Below are positions 26,029 through 32,960 of a stretch of DNA of 32,960 bases, piece after piece (within the stretch, counting starts at the first letter, position 1; every line of letters begins with the position of its first letter). A program made the translations under genes and the position numbers. Source of the DNA: an uncultured Oscillospiraceae bacterium (GTDB taxonomy: Bacteria; Bacillota; Clostridia; Oscillospirales; Acutalibacteraceae); NCBI GenBank assembly GCA_902495835.1, contig CABUYS010000003.1, positions 1 through 32,960 on the forward strand, read 5' to 3'. The notes beneath the pieces were generated by a model, which saw nothing but the letters and a program-made list of their open reading frames with translations, made no database searches and was not told the origin of the DNA.

Positions 26029-26943
26029 CTATTTAATCATTCCGGCAACTTCTTGAGCAAAATTATCTTCTTTTTTCTCTATTCCTTCGCCTTTTTCAAA
26101 TCTAACAAAAGAAACAATTTTGATATTTGTTCCTAATTCTTTGGAGATATTTTGTGTATATTGCTCTATATTTACGTTCCCATCTTTAACAAAAGCTTGA
26201 TTCATAAGGCAAACTTCTTTGTAATATTTTCCTATTCTACCTTCTACTATTTTCTCAGCAATATTTTCGGGTTTTCCGTCGCCGACAATTTGCTCTTTCA
26301 ATATTTTTCTTTCATGAGCTATTACATCTGCCGGTATTTCTTCAGGAACAAGGTACAAAGGATTAATTGCTGCTATTTGCATAGCTACGTCTTTAGCAAA
26401 TGATTTAAAAATATCTGTGTTGGTGACTTCTTTGTTTTCTACATCAAAATCTACCAATACGCCAATTTTTCCTGCTGCATGAACATAACCTGCAACTACG
26501 CCTTCAAAACGTTTAAAACGTCTGATTTTAATATTTTCACCTATTGTTAGAATTTTTTCTTGTAATATTTCTTCAATTGTTTTTCCGTCTTCTGTTTTTA
26601 ATTTCAACAATTCTTCAACAGATTGAGGATTTTTTTCTATTACAGTTTCTCCACAAAGTTTAACAAATGATTGAAAATCTGTGTTTTTTGCAACAAAATC
26701 CGTTTCGGAATTTACTTCAATTGCCACGCCGACAGTTCCTTCGTCATTGGTGTAAGCCATTGCCAATCCTTCGGCAGCTACTCTTGAAGATTTTTTGGTT
26801 GCTGCAGCTAAACCCTTTTCTCTTAAAAAGTCTATAGCCGCGGCCATATCTCCGTTGGATGAAGTAAGAGCTTTTTTGCAGTCCATCATACCGCATCCGG
26901 TTTTTTCTCTAAGTTCTTTAACATCTTTAGCAGTAAAACTCAC
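26029..26943 (-). CDS. tsf: Translation elongation factor Ts
   Basis: Nucleotide-exchange factor for EF-Tu. The 304 residues start with the UBA-like segment TAKDVKELREKTGCGMMDCKKAL, followed by the core signature SETDFVAKN. The length is typical of the long bacterial form. The start is GTG at 26943 with AGGAGG seven to eight bases upstream. It follows rpsB by 99 bases, the standard rpsB-tsf operon. Confidence 0.97.
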   Translation of the reverse strand: MSFTAKDVKELREKTGCGMMDCKKALTSSNGDMAAAIDFLREKGLAAATKKSSRVAAEGLAMAYTNDEGTVGVAIEVNSETDFVAKNTDFQSFVKLCGETVIEKNPQSVEELLKLKTEDGKTIEEILQEKILTIGENIKIRRFKRFEGVVAGYVHAAGKIGVLVDFDVENKEVTNTDIFKSFAKDVAMQIAAINPLYLVPEEIPADVIAHERKILKEQIVGDGKPENIAEKIVEGRIGKYYKEVCLMNQAFVKDGNVNIEQYTQNISKELGTNIKIVSFVRFEKGEGIEKKEDNFAQEVAGMIK

Positions 26944-26981
26944 GCTAATTCCTCCTAAATTAAAACTTACGGTCTAACAAG

Positions 26982-27016
26982 CCGAACTTTTAATCAAATT
27001 CTATTCAAAAATTCGG
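26982..27016 (-). other. Imperfect hairpin between rpsB and tsf
   Basis: CCGAA and TTCGG arms, extended by A/T pairs, lie in the 99-base gap. It may adjust expression of tsf relative to rpsB, or be incidental. Confidence 0.3.
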
Positions 27017-27042
27017 TCCTATATTATTCAAACTGTATTATT

Positions 27043-27807
27043 TTATTCTGCTTCGACAGTTTCAACAGATTCCGTTTCAACAAATTCTTCTTCAGAAACT
27101 TCCGGAAGAATTTCTTCCTGAATTTCGCCTTCTTTTCCCTCTATTACGGCCTGAGCCATAGCTCCGCTTATGAGTTTAACCGCTCTGATGGCGTCATCGT
27201 TTCCGGGAATTACATAATCAACTGCATCCGGGTCACAATTTGTATCTACTATTGCAACTACCGGTATATCGAGCTTTTTAGCTTCGGCAACAGCAATACG
27301 TTCTTTTTTGGGGTCTACTACGAAAAGTGCTCCGGGGAGTTCCTTCATGTCTTTAACTCCGCCTAAAAATTTTTCAAGTTTTTCAATTTCCAAACGAAGT
27401 TTTATTACTTCTTTTTTCGGAAGGAGTTCGAATGTTCCGTCTTCTTCCATGGCTTTAAGTTGGTTCAAACGGCTTACTCTTTTACGTATGGTTGAAAAGT
27501 TTGTAAGCATTCCGCCGAGCCATCTTGCATTTACGAAAAACGAGCCTGATTTTAAAGCTTCGGATTTCACTGATTCTTGAGCTTGTTTCTTTGTTCCTAC
27601 GAAAAGAACTGATTTTCCTTGCTCGGTTATTTCTTTAATGAAATTGTAAGCTTGGTCAAGTTTTTTTACTGTTTTTTGCAAATCGATAATATAAATACCG
27701 TTGCGTTGAGTAAAAATGTACTCAGCCATTTTTGGATTCCATCTGCGGGTTTGGTGTCCGAATTGCACACCTGCTTCTAAAAGTTGTTTCATTGATACTA
27801 CTGACAT
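27043..27807 (-). CDS. rpsB: Small ribosomal subunit protein uS2
   Basis: 30S ribosomal protein. From ATG 27807 (AGGAGG eight bases upstream) it has 254 residues. Family signatures are MKQLLEAGVQFGHQTRRWNPKM near the start (from residue 6), FVGTKKQAQ, NARWLGGMLTNF and VVDTNCDPDAVDYVIPGNDDA. The last 30 residues are strongly acidic (EEEFVETESVETVEAE), a tail seen in many Clostridia. A longer start at 27846 would place the ribosome site inside the gene and is unlikely. Confidence 0.97.
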   Translation of the reverse strand: MSVVSMKQLLEAGVQFGHQTRRWNPKMAEYIFTQRNGIYIIDLQKTVKKLDQAYNFIKEITEQGKSVLFVGTKKQAQESVKSEALKSGSFFVNARWLGGMLTNFSTIRKRVSRLNQLKAMEEDGTFELLPKKEVIKLRLEIEKLEKFLGGVKDMKELPGALFVVDPKKERIAVAEAKKLDIPVVAIVDTNCDPDAVDYVIPGNDDAIRAVKLISGAMAQAVIEGKEGEIQEEILPEVSEEEFVETESVETVEAE

Positions 27808-27932
27808 TAAATTTTCCTCCTTGGTTTTTTCCTCCGCCGAATTCAAGCCTTTTGGCCACCTGTGTATTTGTATTTCTTTTCGGCGTGTGTATTGAACTGA
27901 TTTAATATACCATAAAACAATAAAAAATGCAA
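27808..27932 (-). promoter_or_regulatory. rpsB promoter and about 90-base leader
   Basis: On the minus strand TTGCAT (27927-27932), 17 bases, TATATT (27904-27909). The transcript would carry a leader of about 90 bases with a small GGCC/GGCT hairpin and two AGGAGG-like sites, the second used by rpsB. Autoregulation by uS2 is known in other bacteria, but I see no matching structure I can name. Confidence 0.6.
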
Positions 27933-27951
27933 GAACCGTTTGATTAAATTT

Positions 27952-29001
27952 TTAAATTATAAACATTGCGTCGCCAAAACTGAAAAATCTGTACTTTTCT
28001 TCAACCGCCGTTTTATATGCTCGCATGGTGTTTTCGTATCCTGCGAACGCCGAAACAAGCATTATAAGCGTGCTTTCGGGAAGATGAAAATTAGTTATGA
28101 GTGCGTCTGTTATTCCGAATTTATAACCGGGTTTTATGAATATATCGGTAGATCCTTCAAAAGCTTGAATTTCTCCGAATTTGTCGTATACAGACTCAAC
28201 GGTACGGCAACTTGTTGTTCCGACGCATATGACTCTGTTACCCGCTTCTTTTGTATTTTTTATTACGTCTGCGGTACTTTGTGGAATTATAAAAAATTCA
28301 GAATGCATTTTATGATTTTGAATATTGTCGTCTTTCACCGGACGAAAAGTTCCCAGACCCACATGAAGTGTAACCGAAACTATATTCACGCCTTTTTCTT
28401 TTATTTTTTTCAAAAGTTCGGGAGTAAAATGCAGCCCGGCTGTAGGAGCGGCGGCTGAACCCAAGTCTTTTGCGTAAACCGTTTGATAACGGGATTTGTC
28501 TTTCAATTTTTCTTTTATATAAGGCGGAAGAGGCATTTGGCCTATTTCTTCAAGTTTACTGAAAAAATTTTTTACATCTTCGAATTTCAATATTCTGTTT
28601 CCGTCGGGTAAAACTTCTGTTATTTCGGCTTTCAAATGAACTGCGTTTTTATCGCCGAAAATAAATTTAAATCCGCTTTTTGCTTTTTTACCCGGTTTAA
28701 CCAAAGTTTCCCACGTTCCCGAGCCAAGCTGTTTAAGAAGCAAAAATTCAACAATGTATCCCGTTTCGGAATTTTTTCCGAAAATCCTTGCAGGCAAAAC
28801 TTTGGAATCATTTATTACCATGCAGTCTCCCGAATTAAGATAATCAATTATGTCATGAAAATTTTTATGAACAATTTTTCCGTTTTGCTTATCAAGTATC
28901 ATCAACCTCGAAGAATCCCTCGGTTCAATCGGGTGCTGAGCAATAAGTTCCTCGGGTAAATTGTAATTAAATGTACTTTTTTTATTAAAATCTACGTTCA
29001 A
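27952..29001 (-). CDS. queA: S-adenosylmethionine:tRNA ribosyltransferase-isomerase
   Basis: Converts preQ1 in tRNA to epoxyqueuosine, using the ribose of SAM, late in queuosine synthesis. The 349 residues show the N-terminal NYNLPEELIAQHP, RDSSRLM, GDCMVINDSKVLPARI, the SAPTAGLHFT-type segment (here AAPTAGLHFTPELL), HVGLGTFRPV and LPESTLIMLVSAFAG. The length is typical (about 340-350). The start is TTG at 29001 with GGAGG nine bases upstream. tgt, for the preceding exchange step, is at the right edge of the window but in a separate unit. Confidence 0.96.
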   Translation of the reverse strand: MNVDFNKKSTFNYNLPEELIAQHPIEPRDSSRLMILDKQNGKIVHKNFHDIIDYLNSGDCMVINDSKVLPARIFGKNSETGYIVEFLLLKQLGSGTWETLVKPGKKAKSGFKFIFGDKNAVHLKAEITEVLPDGNRILKFEDVKNFFSKLEEIGQMPLPPYIKEKLKDKSRYQTVYAKDLGSAAAPTAGLHFTPELLKKIKEKGVNIVSVTLHVGLGTFRPVKDDNIQNHKMHSEFFIIPQSTADVIKNTKEAGNRVICVGTTSCRTVESVYDKFGEIQAFEGSTDIFIKPGYKFGITDALITNFHLPESTLIMLVSAFAGYENTMRAYKTAVEEKYRFFSFGDAMFII

Positions 29002-29033
29002 ATTTTATTTCCTCCAAACTGTTTTAGACTTTT

Positions 29034-29062
29034 ATTATATCAAATAAAACTCTTTGTGAAAA
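29034..29062 (-). promoter_or_regulatory. Promoter of queA
   Basis: On the minus strand TTTTCA (29057-29062), 17 bases, consensus TATAAT (29034-29039). Confidence 0.55.
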
Positions 29063-29281
29063 TTATCAATAACAAAAATTAAATTCAAAAGCATTTTCTT
29101 CAGTAGTATAATAAAGCCACGAGCTCAATAATTTTAATAAAAGAGCCTGCGGAAAAATATTCAAGTCTGATTTTTAAGTATAGCAAAAACAAACTTTTAC
29201 CAAACGTTCAAACAAATAATCAAATTGACTTACTTCTCAATACAATGATATTATAGAGTTTTGAAGTAATAAACAAAGGCG
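29063..29281 (+). promoter_or_regulatory. Upstream region of asd-dapA-dapB
   Basis: Best plus-strand promoter: TTGACT (29225-29230), 18 bases, TATTAT (29249-29254). A second possible one about 130 bases upstream is TTCAAA, 17 bases, TATAAT (TATAAT near 29107). The rest is AT-rich with a weak GCTC/GAGC pairing near 29120-29150. I looked for a lysine riboswitch or T-box and found neither. Confidence 0.5.
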
Positions 29282-29294
29282 GTGAAAAGAGCAA

Positions 29295-29324
29295 ATGATT
29301 TATTACGTCACAAAAAACAAGTAA
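29295..29324 (+). other. Nine-codon open frame upstream of asd (possible leader peptide)
   Basis: ATG ATT TAT TAC GTC ACA AAA AAC AAG TAA (MIYYVTKNK) lies 27 bases before asd ATG 29351, a start that has no ribosome site of its own. GGCGGTGA lies 9-16 bases upstream of the short frame. It might feed ribosomes to asd or be chance. Confidence 0.2.
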
Positions 29325-29350
29325 ACTTAAAATCATACGCTCAAAACATT

Positions 29351-30430
29351 ATGAAAAAATATAAAGTAGGAATTTTGGGTGCTACGGGAACCGTTGGACA
29401 AAAATTTACAACTCTTCTGCAAAATCACCCATGGTTCGAAACAGAAATACTTGCAGCCGGCCCGAATTCTGCCGGAAAAACTTACAGTCAAGCTGTTGAA
29501 AACAGGTGGATTATGGACACTTCTATTCCTCCTGAAATTAAAAATAAGATAGTTTATGATGCAGTCAAAGATGCGGAAAAAATAGCAAAATCAGTAGATT
29601 TTGTTTTCTGTGCTCTCAGCATGAACAAAGATGAAATTAAAATATTGGAAGAAAAATACGCAAAATTAGAATGCCCTGTGATTTCAAACAACAGTGCAAA
29701 TCGAAGTGTTTCGGACGTACCGATGATAATTCCTGAAATTAACGCTTCGCACATGGACATTATTCCGTATCAAAGAAAAAGGCTAGGGACTAAAAAAGGA
29801 TTTACAGCCGTAAAATCCAATTGCTCGATTCAGTGCTACGTTCCAGCACTTCACCCTCTTTTCGAATTCGGAATAGATAAAATTCTTGTGTGTACATATC
29901 AAGCAATATCAGGAGCGGGAAAAAATTTCACAACATGGCCTGAAATGAAAGACAACATCATACCATTTATACAAGGAGAAGAAGAAAAATCCGAGCAAGA
30001 GCCTTTAAAAATTTGGGGAGAAATTGAAAATGATAAAATAATCCCAAACTCAAACATAAGCATTACTTCACAATGCTTGAGAGTTCCTGTCACCGATGGC
30101 CATACCGCAGCGGTTTTTGCGTCTTTCAAAAACAAAATTTCTCCGGAAATTGCAATTGAAAAATTGAAAAGCTTTAAAGGACATGAAAAAAGCAGAAATT
30201 TACCAAGCTCAACATCACAGTTTATAACCTATTTCGAGGACAGTTCCAGACCACAAATCAAACTTGACCGCAACATTGAAAAAGGGATGGGAATTGCAGT
30301 CGGAAGAATGCGAAATGATTCTCAGTATGATTTAAAATTTGTATGCATGAGTCACAACACGGTCAGGGGTGCTGCCGGAGGAGCAATTCTCTTGGCGGAA
30401 ATGCTTCGCCGTGAAGGATATATATCATAA
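29351..30430 (+). CDS. asd: Aspartate-semialdehyde dehydrogenase
   Basis: Reduces aspartyl phosphate to aspartate semialdehyde with NADPH, the branch point to lysine/diaminopimelate, threonine and methionine. From ATG 29351 it has 359 residues and begins with the dinucleotide fold KVGILGATGTVGQKF. The active-site Cys is in NCSIQCY, with QAISGAGKNF and the His-containing RVPVTDGHTAAVF. It belongs to the archaeal/fungal-like group rather than the E. coli type. ATG 29351 fits the family's N-terminus but lacks a ribosome site. GTG 29282 is in frame and would add 23 residues, but its purine-rich site is only two bases away. The start is therefore uncertain. dapA follows after 17 bases. Confidence 0.93.
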   Translation: MKKYKVGILGATGTVGQKFTTLLQNHPWFETEILAAGPNSAGKTYSQAVENRWIMDTSIPPEIKNKIVYDAVKDAEKIAKSVDFVFCALSMNKDEIKILEEKYAKLECPVISNNSANRSVSDVPMIIPEINASHMDIIPYQRKRLGTKKGFTAVKSNCSIQCYVPALHPLFEFGIDKILVCTYQAISGAGKNFTTWPEMKDNIIPFIQGEEEKSEQEPLKIWGEIENDKIIPNSNISITSQCLRVPVTDGHTAAVFASFKNKISPEIAIEKLKSFKGHEKSRNLPSSTSQFITYFEDSSRPQIKLDRNIEKGMGIAVGRMRNDSQYDLKFVCMSHNTVRGAAGGAILLAEMLRREGYIS

Positions 30431-30447
30431 TTTGGAGGCTATCTATA

Positions 30448-31335
30448 ATGAAAAAAACAATTTTCAAAGGTGCCGGAGTAGCACTTGTCACCCCAATGAA
30501 CAAAGACGGTTCGGTAAATTACGAAACTCTTGAGCAGTTGATAGAGTTTCAGATAAAAAACGGAACCGACGCAATCATAACCTGTGGAACAACGGGAGAA
30601 TCTGCAACGCTCACTCCCGAAGAAAAACGAAAAGTCATAAAATTCACAATCGAAAAAACAGCAAAACGTATTCCCGTTATAGCAGGCACAGGATGCAATA
30701 ACACACAGGCGGCTCTTATGTCTTCTTTAGAGGCTCAAGAGCTCGGTGCAGACGGATTGCTCATAGTAACTCCTTATTACAATAAAACCTCTCAATCGGG
30801 TCTCGTAAAACATTACACGTACATAGCCGATAGAGTTCATATTCCGATTATTCTTTATAACGTCCCATCAAGAACAGGAGTAAACATAAATCCCGAAACT
30901 TGTGCGGAACTGGCAAAACATCCAAACATTTGCGCAATAAAAGAAGCAAGCGGAGATATATCTCAAGTGGCTAAAATAAAAAATTTGTGCGGAGATAATC
31001 TTGATATTTATTCGGGAAATGACGATCAAATAGTTCCTCTTTTATCTCTTGGAGGAATAGGAGTAATATCAGTATTTTCTAATATTTGTCCGAGAGAATG
31101 CCATTTACTCGTTAAAGAATACTTGGAAGAAAACACTAAAATTGCTTCCAAAATGCAAATTAAATACTTGGAATTAATGAATGCAATGTTTTGCGATGTA
31201 AATCCCATACCCGTTAAAGAAGCTTTAAATATGATGGGATACAACTGCGGAAGATGCCGCATGCCTCTTGACATATTAAGCGAAGAAAACTGCAAAAAGC
31301 TTGAAAACACGATGAAAAAGTTTTCACTTATATAA
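30448..31335 (+). CDS. dapA: 4-hydroxy-tetrahydrodipicolinate synthase
   Basis: Condenses pyruvate with aspartate semialdehyde, the first committed step to diaminopimelate and lysine. The 295-residue TIM-barrel protein has the pyruvate-binding GTTGES motif, the catalytic Tyr in YNVPSRTG and the Schiff-base Lys in CAIKEASGD. GGAGG lies nine bases before the ATG. It is the middle gene of asd-dapA-dapB. Confidence 0.97.
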   Translation: MKKTIFKGAGVALVTPMNKDGSVNYETLEQLIEFQIKNGTDAIITCGTTGESATLTPEEKRKVIKFTIEKTAKRIPVIAGTGCNNTQAALMSSLEAQELGADGLLIVTPYYNKTSQSGLVKHYTYIADRVHIPIILYNVPSRTGVNINPETCAELAKHPNICAIKEASGDISQVAKIKNLCGDNLDIYSGNDDQIVPLLSLGGIGVISVFSNICPRECHLLVKEYLEENTKIASKMQIKYLELMNAMFCDVNPIPVKEALNMMGYNCGRCRMPLDILSEENCKKLENTMKKFSLI

Positions 31336-31372
31336 ATTCATAAAATAAAAAAGATGGAGAAAAAAGAAGAAT

Positions 31373-32128
31373 ATGAAAATAATAATTTGCGGTTGCAACG
31401 GAAAAATGGGAAAAGCCGTCGTTGAAGCTGCCGAAAAGTCCGAAGACTCAACCATAGTGGCGGGGGTAGACATAAGTGCCGATGAATCAAAAAAATTTCC
31501 TGTTTTCAAAAACATAGAAGAAATAAATTCATCTGCTGACGTTATAATAGATTTTTCCCACCCTTCTGCCCTTTCGTCTGTTTTAAATTACAGCAAAAAA
31601 AATAAAATACCCGCAGTAATTTGTACTACGGGTCTTTCGCACGAGCAAATCGAAAATATAAAAGAAACTTCGCATGAAGTTCCGATTTTTTATTCAAGAA
31701 ATATGTCTTTGGGAATTAACCTGCTTTTGGAACTCGCAAAAACCGCTACCAAAGTTTTAGGAAAAACTTTTGACATAGAAATCATCGAAAAACACCACAA
31801 TCAAAAAATTGACGCCCCCAGCGGAACTGCTTTGATGATTGCAGAAGAAATTTCGGAAACATTGGATAACGACGCAAAATACGTTTTTGACAGAACACAA
31901 AAACGTTTACCTCGAAGCAGAAATGAAATAGGAATACATTCCGTTCGAGGAGGAAACATTCCGGGAGATCATGAGGTGATTTTTGCAGGAAAAGACGAAA
32001 TAGTAACGCTTTCTCATCACGCAGGATCTCGTAACATATTCGCTTTGGGCGCATTGCAAGCGGCGAAATTTACGTCCTTACAAGCTCCCGGACTTTACTC
32101 GATGAAAGATATGATTGAAAATTCATAG
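31373..32128 (+). CDS. dapB: 4-hydroxy-tetrahydrodipicolinate reductase
   Basis: NAD(P)H-dependent reductase for the second step to diaminopimelate. The 251 residues carry the nucleotide-binding start IICGCNGKMGKAV, the catalytic EIIEKHHNQKIDAPSGTA segment (His-His, Lys) and GIHSVRGGNIPGDHEV. The GGAG site is upstream and the gap from dapA is 37 bases. The last six bases overlap the 3' end of the convergent gene at 32123-32512. Confidence 0.97.
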   Translation: MKIIICGCNGKMGKAVVEAAEKSEDSTIVAGVDISADESKKFPVFKNIEEINSSADVIIDFSHPSALSSVLNYSKKNKIPAVICTTGLSHEQIENIKETSHEVPIFYSRNMSLGINLLLELAKTATKVLGKTFDIEIIEKHHNQKIDAPSGTALMIAEEISETLDNDAKYVFDRTQKRLPRSRNEIGIHSVRGGNIPGDHEVIFAGKDEIVTLSHHAGSRNIFALGALQAAKFTSLQAPGLYSMKDMIENS

Positions 32129-32512
32129 TTTTATTTCAAAATTTAAGATGTCTTCGGGAACGTCGTATCTGAAACAGTCCTTTGCTATACCCTTTATTGA
32201 TTCTGATACATATACTCCCTTTTTGGCGACTACAAAAATAGGTATGCCATTGGAGTATGCAACGCCTGCTTCTACGCCTATCCCTATACTCATCTCCGAC
32301 GCGTCGATTACAAATGCGTCGGAATGCTTTATTTTATCAAAAGCAATATCCATGACTTCTTTTCCCGACAATTCACAAGGACCGTAGTTTTGAACATTTC
32401 GAGCAAATGCAAATACACTTGCGTTTTTACTTTCAAACGAAGAACATATCCTTTCTATTAAATCTTTATTTCTCATGTCTTCATAATATTTTATAGCTAA
32501 AAATATTTTCAT
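32123..32512 (-). CDS. Nucleoside 2-deoxyribosyltransferase-like protein
   Basis: A 129-residue protein with the fold signature of the nucleoside deoxyribosyltransferase/DNPH1 superfamily: KIFLAIKYYED at the N-terminus, the central DAFVIDASEMSIGIGVEAGVAY with a Glu in the catalytic position, and IPIFVVAKKG after it. Members either move deoxyribose between bases or hydrolyse deoxynucleotides; which applies here is open. GGAGG precedes the ATG. It is divergent from tgt (66 bases) and convergent with dapB, overlapping it by six bases. Confidence 0.65.
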   Translation of the reverse strand: MKIFLAIKYYEDMRNKDLIERICSSFESKNASVFAFARNVQNYGPCELSGKEVMDIAFDKIKHSDAFVIDASEMSIGIGVEAGVAYSNGIPIFVVAKKGVYVSESIKGIAKDCFRYDVPEDILNFEIKL

Positions 32513-32578
32513 AATAAACCTCCTGCGTTTTTATATAATCATACATCAAATCAAATAAATTTTAAATCGGAGAAATCT

Positions 32579-32960
32579 ATGTATACTTTAATAAAAAAAG
32601 AAATGAATGCACGACTTGGAGAATTTAAAACGCCTCACGGAACAATAAAACTTCCCGGATTTATGAATGTCGCAACTTGCGGAGCAATTAAAGGCGGACT
32701 TTCGGCAATAGATTTAAAAAACATAAAATGCCAAGATGAGCTCTGCAATACGTACCATCTTCACTTAAGACCCGGAGATGAAACAGTTAAAAGTCAAGGC
32801 GGAATAAGAAAATTTACTTCATGGGAAGGCCCTGTTCTTACGGACAGCGGTGGATTCCAAGTGTTTTCCCTTGCCAAGCTCAGAAATATAAAAGAAGAAG
32901 GCGTGGAATTTTCTTCACATATTGACGGTCACAAAATATTTATGGGTCCGGAAGAAAGCA
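32579..32960 (+). CDS. tgt: Queuine/preQ1 tRNA-guanine transglycosylase, 5' part
   Basis: Exchanges guanine 34 of GUN-anticodon tRNAs for preQ1, the step before QueA. The 127 visible codons start at ATG 32579 with GGAG six bases upstream. They contain FKTPHGTIKLPGFM, CNTYHLHLRPGD and the active-site loop TDSGGFQVFSL, then HIDGHK. The catalytic nucleophile Asp and the zinc site would lie beyond the window edge. Confidence 0.93.
   Translation, partial: MYTLIKKEMNARLGEFKTPHGTIKLPGFMNVATCGAIKGGLSAIDLKNIKCQDELCNTYHLHLRPGDETVKSQGGIRKFTSWEGPVLTDSGGFQVFSLAKLRNIKEEGVEFSSHIDGHKIFMGPEES

Noticed and set aside
29063..29281. Lysine riboswitch or T-box before asd-dapA-dapB
   Set aside because: No L-box core and no T-box GGUGG-type sequence or specifier stem could be found on either strand.
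1..32960. CRISPR arrays, tRNA or rRNA genes, prophage or integrase genes
   Set aside because: None seen on reading the intergenic stretches of both strands; the only mobile-element trace is the IS200 remnant.

Overview
The window is AT-rich bacterial DNA with densely packed genes, strong Shine-Dalgarno sites, sigma-A type promoters and several GTG/TTG starts. Gene content (Rel/SpoT synthetase-hydrolase, RecJ, PlsY, TypA, Der, a CofE-like protein, two DUF975 membrane proteins, DapA/DapB, QueA and Tgt) points to a low-GC member of the Bacillota, most likely class Clostridia. The genus cannot be fixed from the sequence alone. TGA is used as a stop codon. I see no tRNA, rRNA, CRISPR array, prophage or riboswitch.

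Layout. (1) 1-4750, minus: tcdA-recJ-rel, a tight stringent-response/DNA-repair operon; rel runs off the left edge. (2) 4944-6840, minus: a NatAB-like ABC exporter, divergent from uvrB-uvrA (6986-11777, plus). The two divergent promoters share a palindrome. (3) 11752-14207: a tandem duplication. A unit running from the last bases of uvrA through a DUF975 gene into the 3' end of a CPBP protease gene was copied, leaving two DUF975 paralogues and, between them, a decayed CPBP tail and a uvrA tail. (4) 14264-14892: a broken IS200-type transposase. (5) 14941-16785, minus: a shortened Clp/Hsp100-like ATPase with its own promoter and terminator. It lacks the Clp N-domain and middle domain. Its second ATPase module keeps Walker A but has lost the Walker B glutamate, the arginine finger, the sensor-2 arginine and the aromatic pore loop.

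(6) 16877-18595, minus: a phosphoglucomutase/phosphomannomutase. (7) 18828-23717, minus: rpmF followed by der-plsY-phosphatase-typA. (8) 23819-25926, minus: a CofE-like protein and pgi. (9) 26029-27807, minus: rpsB-tsf. (10) 27952-29001, minus: queA, divergent from asd-dapA-dapB (plus, diaminopimelate/lysine pathway). (11) A nucleoside deoxyribosyltransferase-like gene converges on dapB and overlaps its 3' end. The 5' part of tgt, whose queuosine pathway also uses QueA, closes the window.

Most of the window is ordinary housekeeping sequence. The accessory stretch from about 11.8 to 16.8 kb is where I would look for something new, above all the Clp-like ATPase, whose sequence suggests one active and one ATP-binding-only ring. 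All function assignments rest on motifs read by eye; no database search was run.
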